From an uncultured Eubacteriales bacterium (GTDB lineage: Bacteria; Bacillota; Clostridia; Oscillospirales; Acutalibacteraceae): a stretch of 64,000 nt of DNA. The position numbers were made by a program, and so were the translations under genes. The notes beneath the pieces were generated by a model that ran no database searches, was not told where the DNA came from, and saw nothing but the letters and a program-made list of their open reading frames with translations. The stretch is taken from the NCBI GenBank assembly GCA_934463035.1, contig CAKSIG010000003.1:186001-250000 (forward strand). Direction: 5' to 3'. Shown here piece after piece: positions 39,678-48,118 of the stretch. How positions within the stretch are numbered: the stretch's first letter is position 1; every line of letters starts with the position of its first letter.

Positions 39678-40645
39678 TGTATGTTTCCGTTGCGATAGCC
39701 TCTTATAACGGAGGGCGCTTTATAGAAAAACAGCTTGACAGCATATTAAAACAAACAAGACCCGTAGACGAAGTAATAATATGCGATGACGGGTCAACTG
39801 ACAATACGGTAGAGATTTGCAGGAACTTCATCGAAAAAAACTCGCTTATAAACTGGGAAATTTCCGTCAATCCAAAAAACGTAGGATATTGCTTTAATTT
39901 CTACGGCGCAATAGCAAAAACAAAAGGAGATATTATATTCCTTGCCGATCAGGACGATGAATGGTACCCCGATAAGGTGGAAAAAATGCTCGCCTGTATG
40001 GAAGAGAATAAAGATATAACCGTTCTTGCGTCACGGTACGACGTTATTGACGAAAACTCCGATATAATAGAAAATTCGGGGGTCACGTATTTAGGAACTC
40101 GGTTTGACGGCTCGGTTGATATTCTGACTGCCGACAGCTTTATAGGCTGTTCGTACATACGCGGTTTCAGTATGTGTTTCAGAAAAAGCATAAAGGAATA
40201 TTTAAAACCGCTTGATTTAAAATCGCTTCTCTCGCACGATTGGTATATTTGTATGCTCGGAACCGTTAAGGGCAAAACCGCTGTTCTTAACGGCTTGCTC
40301 GGCGGATACAGATTTCATCACGATAATGTATCGCTTTCCGATATGGACCGCAAAAAACTGATCGGCGACCGAAAAAAGCGGGTTGACGGTCTGCGTGAAT
40401 CCATAGCGGCGCATAAATATATAGCAGAGCTTACAACTGACGACGTACTTAAAGCGAAAATCATTAAATTCGCCGCTTTTGAAACGAAACGGCTTAGGTT
40501 TTTGGAAAAAAAGAATCCGTTTTTATGGCTTGCGCTTGCTCTTGATATGAGCAGTTACGCAAGGTACTATAAAGGCGGCGGCTTACGCGTGTGGCTCGGC
40601 GATTTCGCCTATGCATACAATATAAATATGAATTTCAGGGTGTAA
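39677..40645 (+). CDS. Family 2 glycosyltransferase, rhamnosyltransferase-like
   Basis: A 322-residue transferase: VSVAIASYNGGRFIEKQLDSI, EVIICDDGSTDNT, and DIIFLADQDDEWYPDKVE, the last typical of rhamnosyl- and related transferases (ADQDD in place of DSDD). LLSHDWYICMLG is the later acidic motif. It overlaps the previous gene's stop by one base (TGATG). With rfbA two genes upstream, a dTDP-sugar donor is likely. Confidence 0.9.
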   Translation: MYVSVAIASYNGGRFIEKQLDSILKQTRPVDEVIICDDGSTDNTVEICRNFIEKNSLINWEISVNPKNVGYCFNFYGAIAKTKGDIIFLADQDDEWYPDKVEKMLACMEENKDITVLASRYDVIDENSDIIENSGVTYLGTRFDGSVDILTADSFIGCSYIRGFSMCFRKSIKEYLKPLDLKSLLSHDWYICMLGTVKGKTAVLNGLLGGYRFHHDNVSLSDMDRKKLIGDRKKRVDGLRESIAAHKYIAELTTDDVLKAKIIKFAAFETKRLRFLEKKNPFLWLALALDMSSYARYYKGGGLRVWLGDFAYAYNINMNFRV

Positions 40646-40684
40646 AAAACCGACGGTGCCATAACGGCATCGTCGGTTTTTGTT
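40644..40684. terminator. Bidirectional terminator between convergent genes
   Basis: AAAACCGACGGTGCC and GGCATCGTCGGTTTT pair around ATAAC, with a T-run on each strand, between the glycosyltransferase and the SbcC-like gene. Confidence 0.88.
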
Positions 40685-43038
40685 TATTTTTCGATTTTTA
40701 CGGTATTTGCCCCCGCGTTTTCCGCGGCACAGAGTATGCTGTTGTGGCAGGTGAACATTATTATTTGTTGGTTTTCGGAATACTTTTTAAGATACTCAAC
40801 GGTACTTTGCATACGTTTGTCGTCGTATTGCGTTAAAGAATCGTCTAAAAATAAAGGTAAAGGCTCGCCTTCGCTTGATATTAAATTCGACATAGCAAGC
40901 CTCATACTTAAATACGCCTGATCGGCTGTGCCGTTGCTTAAATAGTCAATTTCGTGACTGCCGAACTTATCCTTTTCGCTGACGGAAATGCTGAAATCAG
41001 AGGAAATTTCCATCGAATCGTATCTGCCGTGCGTAAGCTCGCCGAATATTTCAGACGCGCGTCTTTCAAGAGTGGAGCCGTAGCTTTTTCTTACCTCGGC
41101 AAAGCTGTCAGTAAGGACCTTCATAGCAATGTCTGCGGCTGTGCAAAACCGCTTTTGCGAATCAATTACGTCTGTAAGGCTTTGTATTTCGCTTTTTATG
41201 GCGTCAGGATCGCCGACATTCTTTTCTTCCGATTTGATTTGAGCGAGAACAGAGGCAAGCTCGGAGCTTTTCTCGGTCATTTCCGAAACTGCATTATCGT
41301 ATTGCCGTTTAATATCTTCAAAATCCGTATCGGAATTCGTATGCAAATCAGTATTTTTTGCAAGTTTTTCTTTGGCTTCTTCATACGAAATATTGCCGAC
41401 ATCGCGCACAATGTAGTTGAGCCGTTGTTTGATTTCACGCTGGTGTGCGGTAACGGCTTTTATGCCTTCAAGCTCCGCTCTTACGTCGGATATATCCGAG
41501 AACTGCTTATAACGCGAATATAAGCCCCTTAACTCATCTGTCGCGGCGTCGAGCGCTTCCGATTCCTTTGCAATTAATTGCTCATATTCTTTAAGCTCCT
41601 GCTTTTGGGACTCAATTCGTGTTTCATTGCTCGTAAGAACCGTTTCTATCGATTTTAAGCGCATTTCACGCTCGGCGTTTTCGTCATTGTGCTTTTTGAG
41701 CAGAATATTAATTTTTTCTATTGACTCAGTTAGGTCTTCCGCCGCGGTATTATTTGCCGAAAGCCGTTTTTTAAGGCTTATTTTCATTATCAGCGACGCA
41801 ATAAGCAGAACTGAACCTACGGCGGCGCAGGAATAAATCGGGTGCGACAGGAAGAACGAAACGGCAGAACCGATTATTAAAAGCAAGCCGACAATAATAG
41901 CGGGCAATATGAATAAGCGGCGTTTTAGCAGACTGTTTTTTGCCGATGTCAGCCTGTCGAGCTCAGAATTTTTTTCTTTGACAGAGTCCGACAGTTTTGT
42001 ACATTCAGAATTAACGCTTTCAATTATCTCCGATAATTCCTTTGCCTTTTCGGGGGATATATCATCGGACGGATGCTCGCATAAATCTATGTTGTTTCGC
42101 AGCATTTCAGCTTTTATATTAAGGTCATTGAGCTTTTGGGACGAAAGCTCGGATTTCTTAATGCAAAATTCGAGTTTTGAAACATACAAGTCGTCTATAA
42201 TATGCCCATCGGACAGTTTAAGTCCTGCGTTAAGCTCGTCAAGCTCGCCTTTTAGCCGCAACATTTCGCTCAGTTTTTCCGCATTTTTAATATCCTGTTC
42301 GGAATTTATTTTTTCTTTTAATTCTGCGGTTTCGTTTTGTAACGCATCGAGATTTCGGCGCAATTCCTCGGATTTTTCTTTAAGCGCTTCTATATTCGCC
42401 TGTCCGGATTTTGCGGTTTCAAATTCGTTTAAAAGCTGTTTTTTTCTTGCAATATTTTTGTCAAGAAGACCAACCTTTTTTGCGGACATAAGAGCATATT
42501 TTGAATCATATAATCTTTTGTATACGGTGTCAAATGAAATATCTTCATCGCCTGTTGTTGCAAAATTAGCCAGCTTTGAGTTTATTTCCCCGTTGGCGGC
42601 GGCATTGCTTTCGGCACCCCCGAACTGACCTATGAACAGACTTCTTTCAAAAGCAGGGGAGGACAAGCCGAACAATTTAGCACCGATGTCGCTCGAAACG
42701 GTTTGTCGGCTGCCTAAATCAATGTCGCATAAAACGGTCTTGTCGGTTGAGTTGCTTTTTTGAAAAATTTTCTCCAAACGGTAATTCCTGCCGCCGTGTT
42801 CAAATTCAATACTGCCCGCCATTTGGTTGCCGTCCCACGGCGTGTACCTTTTGCGTATGTTTTTGGAAATTTGCGAAGAACCCTTGTCGCTGCCGTAAAA
42901 CATCATTTTTATAAACGCCATAACGGTGCTTTTGCCGTTCTCGTTTTCTCCGAAAACGGTGTTTAATCCGCCGTCAAATTCAAGATTAAAGTCTTTAAGT
43001 CCGCCGAAAGACGATATATATATTTTTTTAATCTTCAT
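40684..43038 (-). CDS. SbcC/YhaN-like SMC-type ATPase
   Basis: A 784-residue ATPase of the Rad50/SbcC group. The N-terminus has IKKIYISSFGGLKDFNLEF and Walker A FGENENGKSTV (about 30-40); the C-terminus has the YLSNGTADQAYLSMRLA signature and Walker B LPLFLDDSL, then HDR-like ITCHN. Between them are long coiled coils with a hydrophobic stretch (LFILPAIIVGLLLIIGSAVSFFL and another following) that could be two membrane helices, as in YhaN-type proteins. The partner nuclease is immediately upstream, overlapping by 11 bases. Confidence 0.9.
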   Translation of the reverse strand: MKIKKIYISSFGGLKDFNLEFDGGLNTVFGENENGKSTVMAFIKMMFYGSDKGSSQISKNIRKRYTPWDGNQMAGSIEFEHGGRNYRLEKIFQKSNSTDKTVLCDIDLGSRQTVSSDIGAKLFGLSSPAFERSLFIGQFGGAESNAAANGEINSKLANFATTGDEDISFDTVYKRLYDSKYALMSAKKVGLLDKNIARKKQLLNEFETAKSGQANIEALKEKSEELRRNLDALQNETAELKEKINSEQDIKNAEKLSEMLRLKGELDELNAGLKLSDGHIIDDLYVSKLEFCIKKSELSSQKLNDLNIKAEMLRNNIDLCEHPSDDISPEKAKELSEIIESVNSECTKLSDSVKEKNSELDRLTSAKNSLLKRRLFILPAIIVGLLLIIGSAVSFFLSHPIYSCAAVGSVLLIASLIMKISLKKRLSANNTAAEDLTESIEKINILLKKHNDENAEREMRLKSIETVLTSNETRIESQKQELKEYEQLIAKESEALDAATDELRGLYSRYKQFSDISDVRAELEGIKAVTAHQREIKQRLNYIVRDVGNISYEEAKEKLAKNTDLHTNSDTDFEDIKRQYDNAVSEMTEKSSELASVLAQIKSEEKNVGDPDAIKSEIQSLTDVIDSQKRFCTAADIAMKVLTDSFAEVRKSYGSTLERRASEIFGELTHGRYDSMEISSDFSISVSEKDKFGSHEIDYLSNGTADQAYLSMRLAMSNLISSEGEPLPLFLDDSLTQYDDKRMQSTVEYLKKYSENQQIIMFTCHNSILCAAENAGANTVKIEK

Positions 43039-44161
43039 CGTACGGCACCTCCGAATTGAACGCCTTTAATCCCAAATTCAGCGCGTATTCAATGCTTTCT
43101 CGGTTTTGCGGTTCCGCGTCTTCAAGCATACGCAACATATTTCTAACGAATATACCTTTAAGGTTTTTTTCAAGAGAGAGCAGTTTTAAATCTATATCAA
43201 ATTCCGTTTTGTTTTTGATTTTCACATAGTAGAGTTCCTCGGACAAACGGCTCGTCAGCTGTTCTGTTGATATAACTGTGTTTTCGGCTATCTTTCCGAT
43301 AAGCTCTATTTTGTATAAATTGTTGCCCGTTTCTTCGCCGTATTTTTCTTTGAGCGTTGAAAGCACTTTATCGGATATTTCCTGAGTTTCCGATAGCCCT
43401 GTAATATCAATTTTTTCTGATATGTGGCGTCTTTTTGAGATCGGCAGAAATTCAAGATCGCATATTCCTTTTCCGATATTTCCGATATAAACGCCTTTCT
43501 CGTCAAGCTCGTCAAATCCCTGACCTTCGGGACAGCCGCAGTACGCCATATATGTACTGCCGCAACAACCTATTTCGGTCCGCTTGTGTACGTGCCCGAG
43601 CGCGATATAATCCATTTTACAGCTTTTTATAAAAGCGGGGGTTACGGCGTTGTAGTCCGAATTCATATCGTTTCTCAGATCGCCGTGCAAAACCATAAGA
43701 TTTATATAACCGTCATCCGGCGGAGTTATTGAAAAATGCGTTTCGCCGCGCATATGAACGCTTCCGAACGATTTTCCGTAAACGCGGAGTTTAAGACTGT
43801 CAAACGTTATACACTCGTCCTCGGTTCCGAAAACAAACAGATTGTCGGGTCTGGGTTCGCGAATAAACGGCGAATCCGAATCAAGCGGGTCGTGATTGCC
43901 CGCGGCAAAAACGACCTTTATTTGCGGAACCGAAGCTATTTTTTCAAATACGGGTCTTGTAAGCGAAGGGTCGATATGATTGCTGTCAAACAGGTCGCCC
44001 GCTATTGCAATTACCTGAACGCCGTTGCTCTTTGCGGCGTCAATTATCTTTTCAAACGTTAAAAGTGTTTCATATCTCCGTGTTGCCGCCAATCTGCCGA
44101 GCGAACTGTCGGCAACCCCTATATGCACGTCGGCGCAATGCAAGATTTTTACGGTATCCAT
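43028..44161 (-). CDS. SbcD/YhaO-like metallophosphoesterase nuclease
   Basis: A 377-residue DNA exonuclease subunit of the Mre11/SbcD type, partner of the coiled-coil ATPase downstream. Phosphoesterase motifs are LHCADVHIG (about 6-14), IAGDLFD (about 53-59), FAAGNHDP (about 85-92), VLHGDL and ALGHVHKR; together they bind two metals. The C-terminal region mediates ATPase binding. The start at 44161 has TGGAG 8 bases upstream; the TTG two codons before does not. Confidence 0.92.
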   Translation of the reverse strand: MDTVKILHCADVHIGVADSSLGRLAATRRYETLLTFEKIIDAAKSNGVQVIAIAGDLFDSNHIDPSLTRPVFEKIASVPQIKVVFAAGNHDPLDSDSPFIREPRPDNLFVFGTEDECITFDSLKLRVYGKSFGSVHMRGETHFSITPPDDGYINLMVLHGDLRNDMNSDYNAVTPAFIKSCKMDYIALGHVHKRTEIGCCGSTYMAYCGCPEGQGFDELDEKGVYIGNIGKGICDLEFLPISKRRHISEKIDITGLSETQEISDKVLSTLKEKYGEETGNNLYKIELIGKIAENTVISTEQLTSRLSEELYYVKIKNKTEFDIDLKLLSLEKNLKGIFVRNMLRMLEDAEPQNRESIEYALNLGLKAFNSEVPYDED

Positions 44162-44371
44162 ATTCAATCTCCAAAATAAGTATCATTATAACAATATTAT
44201 CATTTAAAGTGTTTTTAATCAAGACAAAAACTTCTGTTTTCGTTATATTTTCGTCAAAATATGCGTGATGAAACGCCGCATTGGCGAAACTGATAAAAAC
44301 TTATATAAAATTTTGTTAAAAAAATATCGAAAAAGACATACAAAAGTCTTTTAAATTTTTTAAGTATATGA

Positions 44372-44407
44372 TATAATACATAGGTATATGTGCGTAGCGC
44401 ATATCCC
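44372..44407 (+). promoter_or_regulatory. Hydrogenase operon promoter and 5' hairpin
   Basis: TATAAT at 44372-44377 has only a weak -35 (TTTTAA, 17 bases upstream). From about +6 the transcript can form ATGTGC/GCGCAT with loop GTA, extended outward by TA/TA pairs and GG/CC past a mismatch. The 297 bases between the nuclease gene and hydC hold this, an A+T-rich stretch and no other gene that I can see. Confidence 0.5.
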
Positions 44408-44458
44408 GCTTAGGGAACAGCCTTGCGCCGTATAATTTTATGGAGGAGGATTTATTTC

Positions 44459-44956
44459 ATGCAAAAGAAGATCAGTACATTCCCTTTTAAGGGAACTGCT
44501 GAACAGGAAAAGCAGCTGAGGGCTGTTATTGACGCTAATAAGCACGATAAAAGCCTTTTGATGTCTGTTATGCAGCAAGCGCAGGATATTTACGGTTATC
44601 TGCCTATGGAGGTTCAGGAAATGATAGCCGAGGGAATGGACGTGCCGCTTGAAAAGGTTTACGGAGTATCAACATTCTATGCTCAGTTTTCGCTTTCGCC
44701 TAAGGGTGAATACAACATTTCCGTTTGTTTGGGAACGGCTTGTTATGTTAAAGGCTCGGGCGACATTTTTGACAAGATAAGCGAAAAGCTCGGCATCGGC
44801 GCCGATGAATGCACACCAGACGGCAGATTTTCTCTTACTGCCTGCCGTTGCATAGGCGCTTGCGGTCTGGCTCCCGTATTGACGGTGAACGATGAAGTTT
44901 ACGGACGTCTTACGGTAGACGATGTTGACGGTATTCTCGAAAAATACACAAATTAA
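44459..44956 (+). CDS. hydC: NuoE-like [2Fe-2S] hydrogenase subunit (HydC)
   Basis: A 165-residue thioredoxin-fold ferredoxin that relays electrons between flavin and hydrogenase subunits in NAD-linked [FeFe] hydrogenases. Four Cys ligands are visible in SVCLGTACYVKGSG and CRCIGACGLAP. The N-terminal helical part, MQQAQDIYGYLPMEVQEMIAE and VYGVSTFYAQFSL, is the NuoE signature. GGAGGAGG precedes ATG at 44459. It opens an 8.2-kb operon that ends with hydA. Confidence 0.93.
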   Translation: MQKKISTFPFKGTAEQEKQLRAVIDANKHDKSLLMSVMQQAQDIYGYLPMEVQEMIAEGMDVPLEKVYGVSTFYAQFSLSPKGEYNISVCLGTACYVKGSGDIFDKISEKLGIGADECTPDGRFSLTACRCIGACGLAPVLTVNDEVYGRLTVDDVDGILEKYTN

Positions 44957-44983
44957 TCTGTATTTGAAAAGGAAATAATCTAT

Positions 44984-45334
44984 ATGAAGATAAGCACAAT
45001 CAAGGAATTGCTTGGCGCCGATGTAATATGCTGTGAGGAAATGCTCTCAAATCACGTCTATTCCGCCTGCGGAAGCGATATGATGAGCGACGTTCTCGCT
45101 TATGTTAAGGATCAGGCGGTCCTGCTTACGGGCTTGGTTAATTCTCAGGTTATCAGAACTGCCGAAATGATGGATATGATTTGCATTGTATTTGTCCGTT
45201 CAAAAATGCCGAGCGAGGAAATGATAGCGCTTGCAAAGGAAAGCGGTATTGTTATTCTTGCTACGGACAAACGTATGTACGAGGCTTGCGGTATCCTTTA
45301 CAGCAACGGTCTTGTAGGAAACAGGGCAAAGTAA
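44984..45334 (+). CDS. DRTGG-domain protein 1
   Basis: A 116-residue protein consisting of one DRTGG-like domain (KISTIKELLGADVICCEE, SDMMSDVLAYVKDQAVLLTGLVNSQVIRTAEM, and IVILATDKRMYEACGILYSNGL). DRTGG domains accompany CBS domains or phosphotransacetylase and are supposed to bind ligands; stand-alone versions cluster with hydrogenase genes in Clostridia. It overlaps the next ATG (TAATG). A second protein of the same type lies at 47064. Confidence 0.85.
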   Translation: MKISTIKELLGADVICCEEMLSNHVYSACGSDMMSDVLAYVKDQAVLLTGLVNSQVIRTAEMMDMICIVFVRSKMPSEEMIALAKESGIVILATDKRMYEACGILYSNGLVGNRAK

Positions 45335-45756
45335 TGAGCGATGTATTGAATTTTCACTTCAATGTTGACGGTTCGGATTTTACGTCGGCGGGTCAGGCTT
45401 CCGTTCAGGTCAAGAAAAACTTGCGGCAGTTGGGGCTGTCTCCCGAGACCATTCGCCGTGTTTCCATTGCTATGTATGAAGGCGAAATAAATATGGTAAT
45501 TCACGCCGGCGGCGGAACTGCCGATGTTACGGTGACTCCCGAATACATAGAAATAAAGCTCTGTGATAAGGGACCCGGAATAAAGGACATATCTCAGGCA
45601 ATGCAGGAGGGCTTTTCAACCGCTCCCGACAATATCCGTTCGCTCGGCTTCGGTGCGGGAATGGGACTTCCGAATATGAAACGCTATTCCGATTATATGG
45701 ATATTGAATCGACCGTTGGCGTAGGGACCGACATAACTATGCGGGTGAATTTGTAA
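45334..45756 (+). CDS. Anti-sigma-type GHKL ATPase (RsbW-like)
   Basis: A 140-residue stand-alone ATP-binding domain. Visible motifs are the N-box (RRVSIAMYEGEINMVIHAGG), G1 (IKLCDKGPGIKDI) and G2 (SLGFGAGMGLPNMKRYSDYM), close to serine kinase/anti-sigma factors such as RsbW and SpoIIAB. It could phosphorylate a partner Ser/Thr protein or bind a sigma factor; no anti-antisigma STAS protein is present here. ATG 45334 overlaps the DRTGG stop. Confidence 0.87.
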   Translation: MSDVLNFHFNVDGSDFTSAGQASVQVKKNLRQLGLSPETIRRVSIAMYEGEINMVIHAGGGTADVTVTPEYIEIKLCDKGPGIKDISQAMQEGFSTAPDNIRSLGFGAGMGLPNMKRYSDYMDIESTVGVGTDITMRVNL

Positions 45757-45781
45757 AACTGAAACTTAGTAGGTGCAACTT

Positions 45782-47077
45782 ATGAATACGTATGAACATT
45801 CGGTTTATCTTGATGTTGAAAAATGCAACGGCTGTACCACCTGTCTCAGGCATTGCCCGACAGAGGCAATCAGAATCAGAAACGGTCACGCCGTCATAAA
45901 TCAAGAAAGATGCATTGACTGCGGCGAATGTATAAGGGTCTGTCACAACAACGCTAAAAAAGCCGTTTGCAGTAAGCTCGAAGCAATGGATAAATATAAG
46001 TGGAAAATAGCTTTGCCTGCTCCGTCGCTTTACGGTCAGTTTGATAATCTTGATGATGTTGACTATGTTTTAAACGGTCTTTTAAAGATAGGCTTTGACG
46101 ATGTCTTTGAGGTTTCTGCCGCGGCTGAATTAGTTTCGGCGTATACAAGAATATACCTGAAAACCGAGGGCGTCCGTAAGCCCGCTATAAGCTCGGCGTG
46201 TCCCGTTGTTATGCGCCTTATAGGACTGCGTTTTCCGTCACTTACCGAAAACATCATACATATGCTTCCTCCTATGGAGGTTGCGGCCGGCATTGCAAGG
46301 GATCGCGCTAAAAAGCAACACCCTGAGTTAAAAGACGATGAAATAGGCGTTTGCTTTATTTCTCCTTGCCCTGCCAAGGTCAGTTATGTTAAGAACGGTT
46401 TTGCAGGTTATAAGAGCAAGGTTGACGTTGTTGTGTCGATAAGCGATATTTACTTTTTGCTTATAAACGCAATGAGCAAAAACGACGAGCTTGAAAACGT
46501 TGCAAACTCAGGAATGATAGGAATAGGCTGGGCGTCGACAGGCGGCGAGGCTTCTGCCATATTTAATGACAGCTATCTTGCGGCTGACGGTATTGAAAAT
46601 GTCATAAGGGTTCTCGATCAGGTGGAAAACGGTAATATACCGCCGCTCGAATTTATAGAGCTTAACGCCTGCACAGGCGGTTGCGTCGGCGGCGTTATGA
46701 CTATGCAAAATCCTTTCATAGCAAAAGCGCGTTTGCAGGGATTAAGACATTATTTGCCTGTATCGCAGAATTTTCTGTCAAAGGACGAAAGCAAATACAT
46801 ACCCGAAAGCTATTTGTTTAACGAGTTTCCGGTTTATCATCCAATTGCCCGTTTAAGCGACAGTATGGCGGAATCTATGCGAATGATGTCCGACATTCAA
46901 AAACTCAGAGACGAGCTTCCGGGAATTGACTGCGGCTCCTGCGGCGCGCCGAATTGCCGTGCGTTCGCGGAGGACGTTGTAACTAAAAAAGCGGATAAGT
47001 ACGATTGTCTTATAGCTATTAAGGACAGCCTTGAAAAATACATCGAAAATAAGGGTGAAAATAATGAAAGTAAGTGA
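45782..47077 (+). CDS. Hydrogenase-like Fe-S protein, sensory (HydS-type) candidate
   Basis: A 431-residue protein. The N-terminus has two 4Fe-4S sites (CNGCTTCLRHCP and CIDCGECIRVC). The middle is an [FeFe] hydrogenase large-subunit domain with altered H-cluster motifs: SSACPVV where HydA has TSCSPGW, SPCPAK where HydA has MPCTAK, and ACTGGCVGG where HydA has GCPGGCVNGG. Cys positions that could hold a cluster remain, while the proton-relay Cys is Ala, as reported for sensory-type HydS proteins. The C-terminus ends with IDCGSCGAPNCRAFAED and a later Cys, a further 4Fe-4S motif. It probably senses hydrogen or redox state. ATG at 45782 follows AGG. Confidence 0.85.
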   Translation: MNTYEHSVYLDVEKCNGCTTCLRHCPTEAIRIRNGHAVINQERCIDCGECIRVCHNNAKKAVCSKLEAMDKYKWKIALPAPSLYGQFDNLDDVDYVLNGLLKIGFDDVFEVSAAAELVSAYTRIYLKTEGVRKPAISSACPVVMRLIGLRFPSLTENIIHMLPPMEVAAGIARDRAKKQHPELKDDEIGVCFISPCPAKVSYVKNGFAGYKSKVDVVVSISDIYFLLINAMSKNDELENVANSGMIGIGWASTGGEASAIFNDSYLAADGIENVIRVLDQVENGNIPPLEFIELNACTGGCVGGVMTMQNPFIAKARLQGLRHYLPVSQNFLSKDESKYIPESYLFNEFPVYHPIARLSDSMAESMRMMSDIQKLRDELPGIDCGSCGAPNCRAFAEDVVTKKADKYDCLIAIKDSLEKYIENKGENNESK

Positions 47078-47390
47078 GCTTTGCGGGAAGATCAGAGCAA
47101 AAGCAATTACTTTGCCCGACGGCGACCGCGAAATAAACGGCGCCTATTGCGGAGATTTGCTCAGCTGGGTTATGGGCAGAGCAACAAGCGGCAACGTGTG
47201 GATAACAATTATGTCAAACATAAACGTCGTCGCCGTAGCTTCGCTTGCCGATACCGCGTGCGTTTTGCTTGCCGAGGGAGTTGAGCTTGAAGAAGATGTT
47301 AAGTCAACCGCGCAAAGCAAAGGGATTAACGTACTTTCATCAGATAAAAGCGCATACGAGCTTTGCTCGGCGCTGAGCGGTCTGATATGA
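47064..47390 (+). CDS. DRTGG-domain protein 2
   Basis: A 108-residue single DRTGG-type domain (KVSELCGKIRAKAITLPDG, GAYCGDLLSWVMGRATSGNVWITI, and GINVLSSDKSAYELCSALSGL). It resembles the first copy at 44984 in size and layout but the two are far from identical, so they may form a heteromer or bind different ligands. The start at 47064 overlaps the Fe-S protein by 14 bases and its stop overlaps the PHP gene (ATGA). Confidence 0.83.
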   Translation: MKVSELCGKIRAKAITLPDGDREINGAYCGDLLSWVMGRATSGNVWITIMSNINVVAVASLADTACVLLAEGVELEEDVKSTAQSKGINVLSSDKSAYELCSALSGLI

Positions 47391-48118
47391 ACAGATATTA
47401 TTACGATCTGCATATTCATTCCTGCTTATCTCCCTGCGGCGATAATGATTCAACACCGAATAATATTGCGGGAATGGGCGAGCTTAACGGACTTAATATT
47501 ATGGCGCTTACCGACCATAACACCTGTAAAAACTGTCCCGCGTTTTTTAAAGCCGCTTTACGGCACGGTATAATTCCCGTTGCGGGAATGGAGCTTACAA
47601 CGGCGGAGGACATACATCTTGTGTGTCTCTTTGAAACGCTTGAAGCTGCTATGGATTTTGATAGGTTTGTTTATCCAAAACGTATCCTTATAAAAAACCG
47701 AACCGATATTTTCGGCGATCAGCTTATACTTGACGGTGACGATGAATTGATAGGGACAGACGATATGCTGCTCACCAACGCGACAATGCTTGCGCTTGAA
47801 GATGCCGCAGAGGCGGTTTTGGAATACGGCGGTATCTGCTATCCCGCTCATATCGACCGTGAGGCAAACGGTATCATTTCGGTTTTGGGTGGATTTCCCG
47901 AAAAACCGAAATTCAGGCTTGCCGAACTGCATAATCCCGAAAAGTCAGAAAACTGTTCCTCGATTACAGGTTTAAAAAGGGATAATTACATAATAAGCTC
48001 CGACGCTCATTATCTTTGGGATATTAAAGAAAAAAATGAGTATTTTGAGCTTGACGACGAACCGTACAGCAGTGCGAAAGTGCGTAGATCGCTGTTTGAT
48101 TTTTTGAGGTCATTATGA
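47387..48118 (+). CDS. PHP-domain phosphoesterase
   Basis: A 243-residue protein with the PHP metal-binding series: YDLHIHSCLSPCGD (H-x-H), IMALTDHNTCKN, VAGMELTT, GGICYPAHIDREAN and IISSDAHYLWDI. PHP enzymes cleave phosphoesters such as nucleotides or histidinol phosphate. Its fixed place in clostridial hydrogenase operons suggests it acts on a signalling nucleotide or cofactor intermediate, but the substrate is unknown. It overlaps both neighbouring genes by four bases. Confidence 0.87.
   Translation: MNRYYYDLHIHSCLSPCGDNDSTPNNIAGMGELNGLNIMALTDHNTCKNCPAFFKAALRHGIIPVAGMELTTAEDIHLVCLFETLEAAMDFDRFVYPKRILIKNRTDIFGDQLILDGDDELIGTDDMLLTNATMLALEDAAEAVLEYGGICYPAHIDREANGIISVLGGFPEKPKFRLAELHNPEKSENCSSITGLKRDNYIISSDAHYLWDIKEKNEYFELDDEPYSSAKVRRSLFDFLRSL

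Noticed and set aside
44311..44330. TTGTTAAAAAAATATC as a Rex operator for the hydrogenase operon
   Set aside because: Only one half matches the clostridial TTGTTAAnnnnTTAACAA; the second half is absent.
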